A DNA stretch of 64,000 bases from Nematostella vectensis. Taxonomy: Eukaryota; Cnidaria; Anthozoa; Actiniaria; Edwardsiidae. Made by a program: the position numbers and the translations under genes. Location of the stretch: the NCBI RefSeq assembly GCF_932526225.1, contig NC_064037.1:5971703-6035702 (forward strand), given 5' to 3'. Below are positions 40,872 through 54,040 of this stretch, piece by piece. Positions within the stretch are counted from its first letter, which is position 1. Each line of letters starts with the position of its first letter. The notes beneath the pieces are model-generated. The model had not been told where the DNA came from. It saw only the letters and a list, made by a program, of their open reading frames with translations, and made no database searches.

Positions 40872-43800
40872 CTAAAGTAAGCCACATATTTTGTTTTTCT
40901 TCCCTTGAGTTCGTTGCTTGTTGGGTTTTAAAGTAATGATTTCTCCAGTGCCGCTGCTTGGCTGTGCAGAATTTGAATTGTTGTTTGCAGATTGTTGAGA
41001 TGTGGCACTGAAAAGCCCTGACACTGGAAGAGAGGGAAGGAGAGGCAGGGTTAGCAAGGGCTAAGGATATCCACAGCTGTTGTGGGGGGGATATGTTCTC
41101 GCCCCTGGCACTCACCCTGGGTAGGGGCCTGCTTTCTTGGTACAAAGAATACTGCACATTGCAGTTCATGCAATTGTTATTACTTGTCACCAAAACTGCC
41201 ACCATATCTTTGACACTATCATCATGTAACCTCATTACTTCATGTCAGTTGTAACACCTTGTTGATTCAGAAAGTTGTAACCACCTGACTTCCTATCCCA
41301 ATCATACCGCCAGTATCATGATGATCAACAACATCACCAGCAACAGTACTCTCAATACACCATAGGCTCACATACTGTACCCATACAAACATCATTGCTC
41401 TTAACACTTCATCACTCACACCAGCATCAATCAGTGATGACCTCGAATCATTTTCATCATCATCATCACCACCCATCGTCATCATCATTACCATCTTTAT
41501 CATCACCAGAAGCAATAATCACCATCACTACCATTCATCATAATCATGACTCATCACTGTTGTTAATATTAGTATCATCAACAGTGACATGACAGGAAAA
41601 TGTTTCAAATAAGCTAATTTTACATCAAATAAGGCAGAGAATTCCTTGAAGTATAATTTGGTATTCTTTGAAGAATATTTTAGAATTCCTTGATGTATAT
41701 TTTTTTATATATTTTTATGTCCTTTATTACCCTCACACCAGCCATCACAATGTGTGTACCTTGTTTTTGCTTCTCATTCTTTGCAGGTTCTTCTACCTCT
41801 TCATTGTGTATACGATCTAGGTGTCTCTCGGACAAATACATAAAAACTGCAAAACATAGACAACATGTTGTATGAGCAAACAAACACATCACTATAACAA
41901 AAACAATATGCTGTATGAGAAATTTGAAAAGCAAACAAAGACATCGCCTTAATAAAGACAATATGTTGCATGAGCATTTTGAAAAGGAAAGAAACACATT
42001 ACTATAAACAACAATTCAACCTACCATCATTGACATTAAGATCTTCTTTAACAGATGTTCTATAGAATTTCAATTTTAGCTTTTTGGCTAATGATTCTGC
42101 TTCATCCCTGAAAGCAATAATAACAACATCACCTTCAGAATTCTCATGTTATCAAAGCATATAATTTTCAGACTTGCTATTTTCCTAATGACCATAAATT
42201 GTTGGAATGTTTACTTTAAAAAAATAACAGTGCTTGTGAAAATGATACATTCTGGCTATTATCAAATAGGAGATCAGTAAGCAAGAAATAATACTTACGG
42301 CTTAACGACTGCTTCATCAATTAAGTCAATTTTATTCTGTACCACAACCATAGGAATGCTACCACATTCATCTTCTACCTGAAAATATAACAGATTTCTA
42401 CATCAGGGGCCAGTTGCACAAAGCCTGAATAAGTTATCCACCAGATAGGCGCTAGCTACCAGATAAAATCCCTATCCAGCGAATAGTTATCAGGCGGATT
42501 AAATAGCATTGCATAAAAAGTGGATAGAAGGCTTGATAACTATCTGCTGGATAGCCATCATTACCACTATATGGCTTTCCATTTCCATAGTAAATATGCA
42601 AAGCATGCGCTGTTTTTTCTTAAAACAAAATGGCGACCATTAAAAAAGCTACTAAAAGTGCCAAAAAACAAACAGATCGACTGAGGTAAAGTACATGTAA
42701 ATCATGGAATGATCAAAGGGGAAAGGGTTAAGCTTCTTCCTGTCTTGGGGGATTCACATTTCTCGACAGAATAGGCAATATAGATTGTTTTCAGTCCTGC
42801 CAGAGTAGCACAATGAAGTTTGTACTTCATTGTAAATTTACAAACTGTAAAATGCGTCTTTTGCATGTGTTTCAACTTTCACTCTGTCTAAAATCGTCTA
42901 AATTCTGACATTAAATTAGAATGCAAGATGCCATTTTGTTTTCTCTTTTTCTCTGCTCTTGGATAACAGAGGATCATATCCCCCCCCCCCCCCCCCCCTC
43001 CTGTATCTGCCTCTTAGGGTCTTCTTCTTGAAACAGGACCCAGGATCAAATTTAGTTTTTGTCAGCCTGGGATTTTTAAGGAATCTGGATCTGTTGCAAA
43101 TGACTTTTATGGCTTCATAATATGTAAGCATAGCATTCACTTAAAAATTTTGAATAAATATAATCTGTATTATAATATACTTAAAGAATGTCAGTCCACC
43201 TCTCATTCGATATTGTTTACAATTGAAAACAAAGCGGATTATTTTCAAAATAGCAATCCATGAGTCTCATACTTATTTATATGATATTTGATTGGAAGTT
43301 TCTTGGTTGAATTGGGCAATTCTTTGAGTCATTCTTTGAGTATTTTGCGAGAGCGTAAAATGGTGGTACCATTGGCTTTTTTAATATAATATACTCAACA
43401 TTATAACAGTAATCAATATACATGTTTTTTTTACAAACCTTCGTCTTCCAACTTTCAACAGCTTCAAAAGAATCCCTGTCTACTGTGGAAAAGACTAGAG
43501 CACACGCCTGGGCTCCTAAAAAATACAGTTTTTTTTATCAGGTGGTTAGTTCATAAGCAAATCAACATGTGAATGTGATGACTGATAAAAATACACAGTT
43601 GAATTTAAACTGTAAAAATGAAAGTACTGTATTGAGATAATGAATCTAAAATAAAAATATTGTCCTACATTAAGATAACTATCTGTTATAGATTCATATA
43701 GCACAAAACAAATCTAATTTAGCCATAATTTTTTAAATGACACTTGATATGAAAGGCACAGCATTTTTCTGGTTGATGAAAACCATAACATTCTTTGCGT

Positions 43801-45207
43801 CATCAATCACCATAACATCATGACTTTCTCATTTGGCAGATACATAATAATCTAAGGTGGTTAATTGGTGCTTTAACTTTAATTAAGACATTATCAATTA
43901 ATTTACATGCTGGGTTTAATTATTAAATTATTTTTTAATTTTATTTTTTTTTCAAATTTCCATTAATTTTAGTGGGCGACATTGCCCTTGGAATTGTTTT
44001 AATAACAATGTTTCACAGCGGGAGGGAATAAACATGACATATGAGCTGGCCCGAAGTATTCAAAGAATATGAAAAGACATTTACCATCATTCCACACTAG
44101 CAAACATGAAAAAAGTGGTGCCATATCCCTCTACACTAAACTTAAATCAAATTTTTGATATTTGTTTTAATTTGCACCCTTTTAGCCGAAATAAAATGAC
44201 TGAAGATAAAATACCAAGCTAAGTTTATTGTGTTTAGAAAAAGGTTGAATTCTAGGCAAAAAATGCAGATAAAAGGATAAAAGGAAAAAATACTCAAATT
44301 AGCAAATGAAGAGTTTAAATAAATAGGACAAGTACCTGGTATTGTTCAAGTAAAAGCATTTGTATGTGCTTTGAATAACAAAAACATTATAAAACAAAAG
44401 GCTTTGAAATTGTTGTAAACTGTCTCCATATAATTTAATTTTATTCTCAACAAAACTTAAAGTGAATTATAGAAGTGGAAATAAAATGCAGAAGATAGAA
44501 ATACTCTAAATAAGATGCAGTGAAAAAGCTTGTCAGCTATAAGATTTTTACGTATCTTGAAGTAATATTGCCTCCTCTTTGAAAAAGAATTTTGGAATCT
44601 AAGTTATCCATAAAATTGTAAATCAATCTTCTACAGCTATCAGCTTAACCAAGAAATACACTGATCAAAATGGATGAAAAATATAGAGAATCAAACCGTT
44701 TAAAGATCGTATTAGCGGATAAAATGAATATTTCGTGCGATAGATTAATCCTTTTGGCTCCATTTTGTACTAATGTGTTATGTGCAGTGTTTTCCATACC
44801 TCTATAATACGCTTTAGTTATTGCGTCGAATTCCTCCTGGCCGGCGGTATCCCATAGCATAAGTCGTATGTCTTCACCGTTAGCACTAAAAGAGGGAAGA
44901 CAACGGTAAAATGATTCACTCACGAAAAGTTTTTGTTTGGTTTGTGTCGGCGCCTTTAGAACCATTAGGGCATGAACGTATTGTGGTACAACCTCTTGCC
45001 GATAGTTTGCATACGTATCAAAAACCTACAAACTGGTTGTACAGGCACATACCTTATTTGCCTCTCCAAGAAGTCCACGCCGATTGTTTTTTTGTAGTCC
45101 TTGGTGAAAATCCCTTTGCAGTACCTCTGAATCATACTACTTTTGCCAACCGCACCATTCCCCACAACCACAACCTTGATTGCTACTTCGACGTCTTCCT
45201 CGCGCAT
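40872..45207 (-). CDS. RAB23: Rab23 small GTPase, complete, 7 exons
   Basis: Rab23 is a membrane-trafficking GTPase tied to cilia and Hedgehog signalling in vertebrates. Exons (5' to 3'): 45053-45207, 44800-44885, 43439-43515, 42299-42378, 42025-42107, 41760-41846 and 40872-41023; they join to 239 codons plus stop (human 237 aa). GTPase motifs are intact: GNGAVGKS (16-23), switch I Thr41 in KKTIGVDF, WDTAGQE (63-69), NKID (121-124) and TSVK (150-153). The N-terminus (EEDVEVAIKVVVVGNGAVGK) and the tail LKPNKQRTQGKKNK are specific to Rab23 rather than other Rabs. It ends in CGLL, a CaaX-type box with terminal Leu, suggesting geranylgeranylation. Confidence 0.97.
41380..41590. repeat. ATC/CAT-rich microsatellite in Rab23 last intron
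   Basis: There are imperfect runs of CAT/ATC, including TCATCATCATCATCACCACC. They give a spurious His-rich plus-strand ORF. Confidence 0.8.
42960..43002. repeat. Poly-C run in Rab23 intron
   Basis: A run of about 18 C residues interrupts the long intron between exons 3 and 4. Confidence 0.9.
43516..44799. other. Rab23 intron 2, nothing recognised
   Basis: This is AT-rich intronic DNA of about 1.3 kb with no repeats or RNA genes that I can support. Confidence 0.6.
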
Positions 45208-45536
45208 GTTCGAGCAGTATGTCGTTTAGAGATTAGAAATCGAGTCGTACTCCTCTCGATAGGATGTTAAGTATAGATGTGATCTGTAGAGGAAGCAAGG
45301 GAGTTTTTCTACCCTTCAAATACTCGCATTCTTGATGCAGAAACCAAGTTCATAGAACACTCGAGGTTTTGAGCTCGCCAACTTCAGCTATCTGCGGCCA
45401 AACACAAAATTGGAAATTCCAAAACAACGCAATAATCAATCAACTAATAAGCATCTGCAGTTGAAGTACAAATGATATAAGTTGGAAGAGCAATTCCTGG
45501 TAAGAAACATAGAAGTTCAGATATGAGTTATAAAGT

Positions 45537-45731
45537 AGAAGCCGCTTTCTTTCCCTCCACCTTCGTGGACCGTGATGCATCGCGCACCACGTGTGGCTTG
45601 GTCGGGTTGCCATGGTGATAATGCTTGAACAATAGTTGTTCGCGGGCGCGCTTTCAAGGGCGGATTTTTCAAACAAAAGATACTTTTTATGGCTATAATG
45701 GCTCCCCGGCACACATTTTGATGATATCAAA
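45537..45731. repeat. Duplicated block, copy 1, upstream of Rab23
   Basis: The block runs from AGAAGCCGCTTTCTTTCCC to GGCTCCCCGG. It recurs at 45899-46056, where about 35 internal bases around CGTGTGGCTTGG are missing. With 45724-45896 it frames a copied Rab23 exon. Confidence 0.85.
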
Positions 45732-45896
45732 AACCTACAAACTGGTTGTACAGGCACATACCTTATTTGCCTCTCCAAGAAGTCCACGCCGATTGTTTTT
45801 TTTTGTAGTCCTTGGTGAAAATCCCTTTGCAGTACCTCTGAATCATACTACTTTTGCCAACCACACCATTCCCCACAACCACAACCTTGATTGCTA
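45724..45896 (-). pseudogene. Broken duplicate of Rab23 exon 1
   Basis: The sequence is nearly identical to 45020-45190, including the splice donor and the P-loop codons. It lacks the start codon end, and the T run in it is two bases longer (9 versus 7), which shifts the frame between the P-loop and switch I. It cannot supply a working first exon. Confidence 0.88.
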
Positions 45897-45898
45897 CT

Positions 45899-46056
45899 AG
45901 AAGCCGCTTTCTTTCCCTCCACCTTCATGGAGCGTGATGCATCGCGCACCACAATAGTTGTTCGCGGGCGCGCTTTTAAGGGCGGATTTTTCAAACAAAA
46001 GATACTTTTTATGGCTAAAATGGCTCCCCGGGCACACATATTGCATGATATCAAAG
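45899..46056. repeat. Duplicated block, copy 2
   Basis: This is a shorter copy of 45537-45731, directly joined to the broken Rab23 exon copy. Confidence 0.85.
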
Positions 46057-49000
46057 CGAGCCTGGTAGCTAGAGCATGCACTACTCACAGGAAAAAAACA
46101 AGACAAAATGTTTTCATCGTTTTCAAGAAAATTCGTGAAATGGATAGATTGGCAAATGTGTACAACGAACGAAAACGACCTCGCCTGTTTTTTTTTTTAG
46201 GCGTGCGGATTCTCTTCCCATAATTGTTTACCATAATCGTTTCAAAAAATGGTTTTGTCCTTCGTTATAAATGACTGACTTTGCGCACATGGCGGGGGGA
46301 GGGGGGGGGGGAGGGGCCTGCGCACCTCTAGCTAGGTACACTCGCCTGGCGACAATAAGCTCGCGATATTGGGAATATATTTCTCCGTTCAGAAAAGAAA
46401 ATAAACGGTCAGTAATCACCAAAGCTTGCAAATGGTTTAGAAAATAGCTGAAAACTCATCAGATAATTTTGTGTAATTGTATTACACGATAGAGCCCAGG
46501 AACGTATAACAGATTCTACCGCAAGAACCTCGGCGGTCTATACGGAAAACTGAACACAATATCTAGATAATGGAGACAGAAAGCAGAGACTTGAGTCGAT
46601 CAGCTGGCTCCGACGAATAAAAATGTGAGATAGACTGATTAATCGAGACCTTTGACCAAGGCGACTAGAAAAATAATTCCTATTCAAAGAGGTTTGGATA
46701 GTAATAAATAAGCTAGGCCAAATCGCAGAGCCAATATGTTGTTTTACTATCCAAAGCATTTTACCCCCAAAAACCTTAAACCCCGTCTTTGCCTTTTATA
46801 TGCATGCCATACGTGGCGCCAGTACTAATTCGATGGCTGGTGGAACGGAAACACCAGTGATGAATGATACAGGGCATAAATAGCGCTCAGGCGCTCGATA
46901 TGAAAAGAAATCTAATAAAAGTGTCACTCACTCAGTCAAACATACTACATACCCTGGCGTTGACTATGACTAGACAATAATCTTCCCTTTTATTTCATTT
47001 TGTTTTTGACCAATGTTCAGGTGTTTTTTTATCTTGCTGATTTCGAGCTCAACTTGGCATGCCCACGGATCGCTTTTTGCTTTGCAGATTATTTTTTTAC
47101 CATACGATTTCTCGGTATCGCGAAGCCAGGCGCCGAGAGAGGGAGGGATGTACGCAGTCATAGATAAGTACAATTGCAAAATGTTTGGCGATCCTTCAAA
47201 AAAAGGGAAAAGTGTGTGTTTGCTAGCTGTGGGAAAAGCCTCCCCCCACCCCACCCCCCCCACCCCCACCCTTAGCTATACGCCTGGTCTCGCAATCACA
47301 CATATTGCTGTTTGTTGATGATATGTTCGCAAAGTGCTTACCAGGCATCACTTAGCGGAATGTCACATAGTCCGCTCTATTTCGTGGGCCGACCCTAATT
47401 CATTAACCGCTCTAGTGTTGGAGTACGAACACTTCATGTCTTGTCTCATCCCGCATCAATATAGCGCGTTTGAGAATTCGTCGAGAGATGTCAAGCTATC
47501 ATCTCTAGTGCGCCTCTATTCCTGCTCTCTGACTATCAATACTTATACAGGAATTATATGGAATTCAAGAATTTGACTAATACGTCAAGTTGACGTTTAT
47601 ATGAACCACTCAAATCCTTAAGCGCGACAGGCGTTGATATAGACAAGGTATTTGACATTCCCCATTCATGTTTTCAATAAAAAAATGCAATGTTAATGCT
47701 GGCTGCACAGAATTTCTTTACTCACATTCACTTTTTGTTCGATGGTTGTGTTGACGATACGCAGTGTGTCTTTCTCGACCCCCCTCCCCTTCAATAGCTT
47801 ATTCACCCATCCCATTGTTAGATAATATCATTTTGATTAGGCGCTTTTTAGCACTGTCCTTGAGTAACGTATTTCGGGTGTAAAACGCTCAATATACAGC
47901 CATGATTATCATTCTCCAGACGTTTCGTAGCTCTATCATGAGTAAAACATCGTCCCTGTTTTTTTATACAAAGCTGTTTTAGATACAATAAATGCTTTTG
48001 TTTGTCCCTAAAAGTCTTCGTCTATTCCTTTCCTACTTTAATTAAGATTGTCAAGTAGATGCGATTTTCTACGATCTAGCTTTGAAAAAGGTTTTTAAAA
48101 AGAGATTACTTATCAAAAATGATGATTCTAATGGATTAAATGCTTTCACATATCACCTGTAAATCTTACTCCAAAAGTGATTCTATATCTAGATGATAGC
48201 TACATTTTCAAAATCAAGCATTTTATTATTATTTTCTAATGCATGAAAAGGATGGCTATTTTACTTCGACCTATCAGATAAAAGGTGTAACGATTACAAA
48301 ACTCGATAATTTGCCATGTTTTTACATAAAGCTTTGAAAGAAAAAAAATCCCTTCAGTAAGACGACTTACATGCTCAAATTATGTGTATCATCCCACTGC
48401 CGAAAACGTATTCTACATTGTTTGGAATTGGTCAAATGGATGAATTTCTAATTTTCTAGGAAAAACATTAATTGAAAGTCGCAACCGAATTTAGTAGTTT
48501 TTATAGCTGAATTCTATTTTGTCCGAATAAAATATTGGAATCTGAATTATTATTTATGAGTTGAATTGCATTGTGTAGTTATACTTATCATTTTAACACA
48601 AAATGTATCTAAAAAAGTCTAAAAGAAAAAAAACACGAAGATTTTGTAGATTTATGTTATTCCACATCATGCAGTCATGTAAAATTAACTCTTAATAGCT
48701 GAGGATAAAAACAACGTACGATTGATGCATTAAACATTTTTTATCATAGACGCCGGTAAATTTTAGTCTTTTTCTTATTCAAATGGAATAGAATAATAAA
48801 ATGAAAAATAATAATGACGAATTCACTTAGTCGTTTAGTGTGGGAATTGATGAACGCCTTGTCAACAAAAAGCGCTGGAAATGGTATTGATGAATAATTC
48901 TCAAGAGATTGTTTTTAAAAAAGCCATACAATATTTTTTCAACATGTATGCATTATCCAGCAAGCATTAACTGGAAGAGATTTTAGCCATTCTTAAATTC

Positions 49001-50154
49001 CAAATGCCTAAGAGGTTTTGCAAGCGAGCTTAACCATGCTCTAATACCGGACTTTTTATTGAAGTTCGACGTAAAAAAATATGCCGCTTCTGCAAAATAT
49101 AGGAAAATATATTATCTTAGCTCTGTGGGACTTGAAAAAGGGGCATGCAGAGGAGAGAGCATATTGTCGAAAAACCCTAGGACATTTAGCCTATTCCTGA
49201 ACCTGTCTTCATGGCCTGTGGTTTTCCAACTGTGCAAAGCAATGTCATTGAGCAATTTTCTCTTTCATCAGATAAGCAAATACTGTGGCGCGCGATATAT
49301 TTTCCAAATAAAACAAAATATCTTTGACACCTGCTTACAGGCTATTGTAGGCAAGTATAACCATGACGAAATGTCATTTAAATAAGTAATTGATTCTCTC
49401 TCTGATGCTGATAACTCAGTGTATTCGTGTTATTTTCTGAAAATAAAAACAAAATCTTCAATAGGTTGAAGTCATCGCTGATTCCCGTCCATGTTTAGAA
49501 ATTTGAAGAAATTTATCTGGAGTGTTTACTGTTGCAATCAGATAAATCTAAGTTATTAGAAATCATAGACTTTGGGAAAGTGGTTATGAGAAATGAGCCC
49601 AAGAGATTATGCGTAAAAAAAATACCATTTTTTTAAATTGCGCAAGGGCCTTCTCTTAGATTTTTTGAAACGATGTTAATCAGTTTGTGTTGGCGAGTAT
49701 ATAAGTATGAATCAACGATTAGAGAGAATTCGATGACAGAATTGTGCGATATTTTTCAAAGAGCGAGTGTTAGTAATTGAGTATTCTGCTAGCGCGTCTA
49801 GAATGTAAAGTCTGGGTAGAGATTACGAACGCCTCTTATTCGCGATAAGCCAATGAGCACGCGAGAAAATCATGAATTCATCTAAAGTCGCGAATTTCGC
49901 GCACAAAAAGACTCAAACCTATTATAATCGATGCGCCATAGAAATGTGCCTAAATTAAATGCCAGTCTAGCATGAATCATTCATGGTTGCTTTTGGCTTT
50001 TGGATAGCAGCACGGGTTTTCACAAGCTTCCTGAATAAATTATTTAGTCTGAGCCCACACATCAAATGAGGGAGGACGCGACATTCTACGCACGTAGAAA
50101 ATCAAAATTATAGACCTGAAAATCGAACCTTTTTCACCATGCAACTATAGTGCT
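46057..50154. other. Intergenic region before the Spire gene
   Basis: About 4 kb has no recognised gene. A G run lies at about 46293-46316, a C-rich patch at 47240-47270, and a TATA-like GAGTATATAAGTATG at about 49697. The last is a possible Spire core promoter about 450 bp before the ATG. Confidence 0.5.
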
Positions 50155-52107
50155 ATGGAGTCTATGAGTATTTATGAAATTCTGAAAAATTTTCGGGCGC
50201 CTCTGAGCGAGGAGCAAGCATGGGCCGTTTGCTATCAATGCACCAGAGAATTGGTATCGCAACGCGAAACTGGTTTCCAAACCTTTCAGAAGAACATAAT
50301 TGACATTCAACTCTCGACCACCAAGATTTTGAAAGATGGCTCTGTTGAGTTCACGAGTATTTCGCCTACTGAAACGCCGCAAAAGGAGAATGAAGTTTTG
50401 TTTCGGCTTGGTAGTTTGGTGTATGAGTGTTTAGACTTCGGTATGGAGGTTTGTATGGAGAGAGAGCTTGACCCAGCGCTAGAGAAACTTATAACCGAGA
50501 TGACGTGCGAGCAGGGAGACGAGGGGATTTCTGTGCCGGAATACTGTGACGATAAACACACAGGAATACGGGGAACGAGTCCTCCGAAAAAGGAAAGACG
50601 CTTATCCAGCAAAGGGGTTTCATCTAAAGACATGAGTTTAGAAAGGGTTTTGCAAAGCTGTACGGAACATTTAGCCGGCGACCAGGCAAAATCGCAAGTC
50701 CACTTTAAAGCGGTTTGTCGTGCACTTGTCAATGAAGCTATTGAACTGACTGCTTTTCTCAACCACCTTTATAACGGTCATGAACTTATGGCGCAGACCT
50801 CAGGGCAAGGGGTTGGACTTACAAACTGGGCATATCTGCAAAGCCTGCACGCAGCGGAATGGGCACAGTTATGGTTGCAAGCAATGAGAGAGCTGAGACA
50901 GGGGGTTACATTAAGGCATGTTGTACATAACAAACTACCGCCGGCTTCGTTTGAGATGACGCCGTTCGAAATGCTGTTGGATGATATACGTTATCGCCGG
51001 TTTAACCTGAATCATGTGTCCATTCAGCAGAATACTCTGAATAAATCGAAAGATGCGCACGATGTGATATTGGACTTTATCCGCTCTAGACCACCTCTGG
51101 CTAGAGTTTCTGAGAGGAAAATGAACCCTGTTGCAGAAAACAGCCCTAATTTACACGACAAACTCTTGACGGAAATCAAAAGCTGTAAGAAATTAAAACC
51201 TACACCGCAGCCGGTGCTGAAAACAGTGCAGGAAATTTACTACGGCGAAGATTTGAATCTCGTTCCAAATGATATCTCCGCATCTGTCACTCACAAACGA
51301 CGACGCCTAAAACCAGATTTGGAGTTTGTGGAAAAAATCAGTCGATGGGACTCGCCAACGCCAGATTCTTCCCCTGAGGAAAAGCAGATACCAAGATCGT
51401 CTGTGGTAGAAATCAAATCTGTTAGAAGCCGAAGTCTACCTACGTCTCCTCGCGCAGAGCTTTTTGAGCAATTTGACAGCGTTGCGGACGTCAAGCAGTT
51501 CGATTCGTCTAGATCGAGTGGTTTCTACGAGCCGGGCTCGAGCCAGTCAAGCTTAGACTCAGTGGAGGATAATAGTTGTGTGAGGAATGGAAAATTTAGT
51601 GGGAATTATACGCTTGGGTTTGATGACAACCCCATTTTCCCGCCCTCCCTACGAAACCTTCAAAATATGAAGGTGACTGCAAAGATCTATATGACATTGA
51701 ATGAAGTCAGGCACATGTGCAAAACGCTCGCGATGCTTGAGCTTGAAAACTTTGATCCTGATGATCCAACATACCGCAGCCTGATCTCGGGCCAATTGTG
51801 CTTCTGTTGCCGCAAAAGGAAGTTCTCCTTATTTGGTGAATGGTCGCGACCATGTTACATATGCGAGAGCTGCGTTTGCTCGCACTGTCTACACAAAGTG
51901 GAGACGTCATCTAGTTACGTATTCATGGAGAATGAGTGCACCAATAAGAGAGATTCTGGGTTCTGTGACTCATCGCCGTATTTTCCTGTGTGTGCTAGCT
52001 CAATGCCTAATTCATTCAGTTCGCCAGCGCTGACGACTCATTGCATGCCAACAAAAACACATCGAGTCTGCTTAACTTGCAAGAGGTTCATCAGTAAGCA
52101 CTGTTAG
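50155..52107 (+). CDS. SPIRE: Spire actin nucleation factor, complete and intronless (650 aa)
   Basis: Spire binds actin monomers in a row to nucleate filaments with formins and works on vesicles. Domains seen: an N-terminal KIND (about 4-205; SIYEILKNFRAPLSEEQAWA); four actin-binding WH2 units at about 235 (LWLQAMRELRQGVTL), 268 (MTPFEMLLDDIRYRRFNL), 299 (DAHDVILDFIRSRPPL) and 331 (LHDKLLTEIKSCKKL); a linker rich in Ser/Pro; and a Spir box at about 513 (TLNEVRHMCKTLAML). A cysteine-rich FYVE-like finger follows, from about 548 (LCFCCRKRKF) to the end (CLTCKRFISKHC). The order is that of animal Spire. The whole ORF is one exon, unlike vertebrate SPIRE genes. AATAAA at about 52936 may end the message. 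Confidence 0.96.
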   Translation: MESMSIYEILKNFRAPLSEEQAWAVCYQCTRELVSQRETGFQTFQKNIIDIQLSTTKILKDGSVEFTSISPTETPQKENEVLFRLGSLVYECLDFGMEVCMERELDPALEKLITEMTCEQGDEGISVPEYCDDKHTGIRGTSPPKKERRLSSKGVSSKDMSLERVLQSCTEHLAGDQAKSQVHFKAVCRALVNEAIELTAFLNHLYNGHELMAQTSGQGVGLTNWAYLQSLHAAEWAQLWLQAMRELRQGVTLRHVVHNKLPPASFEMTPFEMLLDDIRYRRFNLNHVSIQQNTLNKSKDAHDVILDFIRSRPPLARVSERKMNPVAENSPNLHDKLLTEIKSCKKLKPTPQPVLKTVQEIYYGEDLNLVPNDISASVTHKRRRLKPDLEFVEKISRWDSPTPDSSPEEKQIPRSSVVEIKSVRSRSLPTSPRAELFEQFDSVADVKQFDSSRSSGFYEPGSSQSSLDSVEDNSCVRNGKFSGNYTLGFDDNPIFPPSLRNLQNMKVTAKIYMTLNEVRHMCKTLAMLELENFDPDDPTYRSLISGQLCFCCRKRKFSLFGEWSRPCYICESCVCSHCLHKVETSSSYVFMENECTNKRDSGFCDSSPYFPVCASSMPNSFSSPALTTHCMPTKTHRVCLTCKRFISKHC

Positions 52108-54040
52108 TGGTCCCAGCATGTGGACGAGCCTTGGGGGACCCCTAAAATGTGAGACGCTGTGAATGGTGTTGTTTGTGATAATTAAAGTAAGGGAGCTTAT
52201 GTACTTGTTGGTGGGTGGATAAAAGGAGGTAGTACCGGTTAAAGGATTTTTAATATCATATCGTTGGATCCCCATCGGGTGTTTACGTCACTCTATGCGT
52301 AAGGGGTCCTCCATTTGGCTTACGATATTACCGCCAATTAGAATGTAGAATCGTGATCAGTAGGAGAGAAGTGTTATAGAAAACAATTATATATATTTAA
52401 TTACTAAAAGAGTGAATGAATATTTTGTAATTTCTATCAAGCGTAGTTAGTATATGTGCTTATTTGGATGCAAATATTCAGTGTCTAGCATTTTTGCTGT
52501 TATAGCTTAGATGGTTTGCGATTGGTTTGAGAAATTTCATGCAGACATAACTTATTTACATCTTGGTACTTTTCGTTTTTCATTTTCTTTCAATCGTGGA
52601 TGTCTGGGAAAAAAATAATAGACAGAATCTAATCAATATTTCGCCTTGGGCAATTCTCAATATCGCGCGTCTAAATCATGAAAATAAATTTCAGTTTCAA
52701 AAAGGATTTTATGTGAAATCATATCAGATATACAAAAGTGCTTTCAATAATTTATCTTCTTGTGATAAGCATACTTTGCTCGTGTGTTTTCTTCCTACTG
52801 CAAAGAGCCATTTGAATTCTAGTACTTGATCGTATTTGCCCTGTAGGCACTAACTCATTCGCTGTAAATAGGCGCAGTATTTCGCTAACGTAGCTGGCAG
52901 GGTATATCTGTACGCATCTATACATAATGTAAAAAGAATAAAACATTTTTTGATATTTTTCTCTTGCTTTTTCCATTCACTTTTCTACTCCAGACTGGCA
53001 TTTTTTATCTTATTCAGTGCTCATTGTAATTTACTTCGTTTCTGCGTAAATGAGAAATGAGAAAGGACGACGCCCACACAAAAGACCTAGCTGAAGAAGA
53101 AAATATAAAGCCGAAATGTATCTTTAAATACCTCGCGTTTAATGAACTCAAGCATCACCTCAAACAACAAATCATTGTTAGATGATTCCTTCCATATGCC
53201 TGAATGACGTCGGATATATGCCTGGATAAATATGCCGCTACGTTCCTGTCCTTTTTGTAGAGCCGAGTGCCATCTGAAGCGAAATAAAGCAATTGGAGTA
53301 GAGACTCAAACGCTTTTAAGAAAATGTCATTTCGTTTGAATGGCGTATCTTATCGATTCACTCGTATGTGCCGAGTTTTACTCGTTTAACAATCAACGTC
53401 GTTCAATTTTTACCGCAAATCTAGCATGAGACATGAGACTACTTACATAATTTTAATCAGATCTTTTGTTTTGACCTACAAAAAGAATTTTTTGTGATTC
53501 CTTAATTAATAGTCACGATATGTGTGAGCGCCATTCACGCTAAATCACGCTATGTATGGGTGCAAGTCACGATATGCGTGAGCGCCATTCACGCTAAATC
53601 GCGCTATGCCAATCTTGTTACCAGAGCCCAATACCGCTGGCAAAAAGGTACGGGGACTCTGGTAACGAGATTGGCGCTATGCGTGATGTGCAATCACGAT
53701 AAGCGCCAAAGCGATTTTTTTGGTGATTCCTTGGTAGTTGCAACCTACTTTAGAAACATTGATCCTGAAATCCCATCGATCTACACTGATAGATGGTTGA
53801 TTGACTATTCGCTTATTTCAAGACGAGATAAGGATTTCGAATTACTACGACAGCGAAGCTATGTATATTTGATTATTTGGACTTTTTCTTATGGTAAGAG
53901 CCTTGGATTATCCATACTGACATTTCAAAACTCAAGCCACTAACCCCTTATAAGTTATCGCCACCTATTCCTATCATACCATAGTAAAGAAAGTTATTTG
54001 CGCGCGCATCCAGCAAAAATAGCCAATCAAAAGGAAGCGC
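52108..54040. other. Spire 3' UTR and intergenic DNA
   Basis: The AATAAA at 52936 fits the Spire 3' end. From 53500 to 53700 there are repeated CACGCTAAATC phrases and a small hairpin element. No gene is recognised. Confidence 0.55.
53608..53677. mobile_element. Small hairpin element with 22-bp arms
   Basis: CCAATCTTGTTACCAGAGCC and its near-complement GACTCTGGTAACGAGATTGG enclose about 25 bases. This could be a miniature element or a structured repeat. Confidence 0.5.

Noticed and set aside
41395-41592. His/Ser-rich plus-strand ORF
   Set aside because: It is translation of an ATC/CAT microsatellite in the last Rab23 intron.
44911-45270. 119-codon plus-strand ORF over Rab23 exon 1
   Set aside because: It is antisense to the well-supported P-loop exon; a shadow frame.
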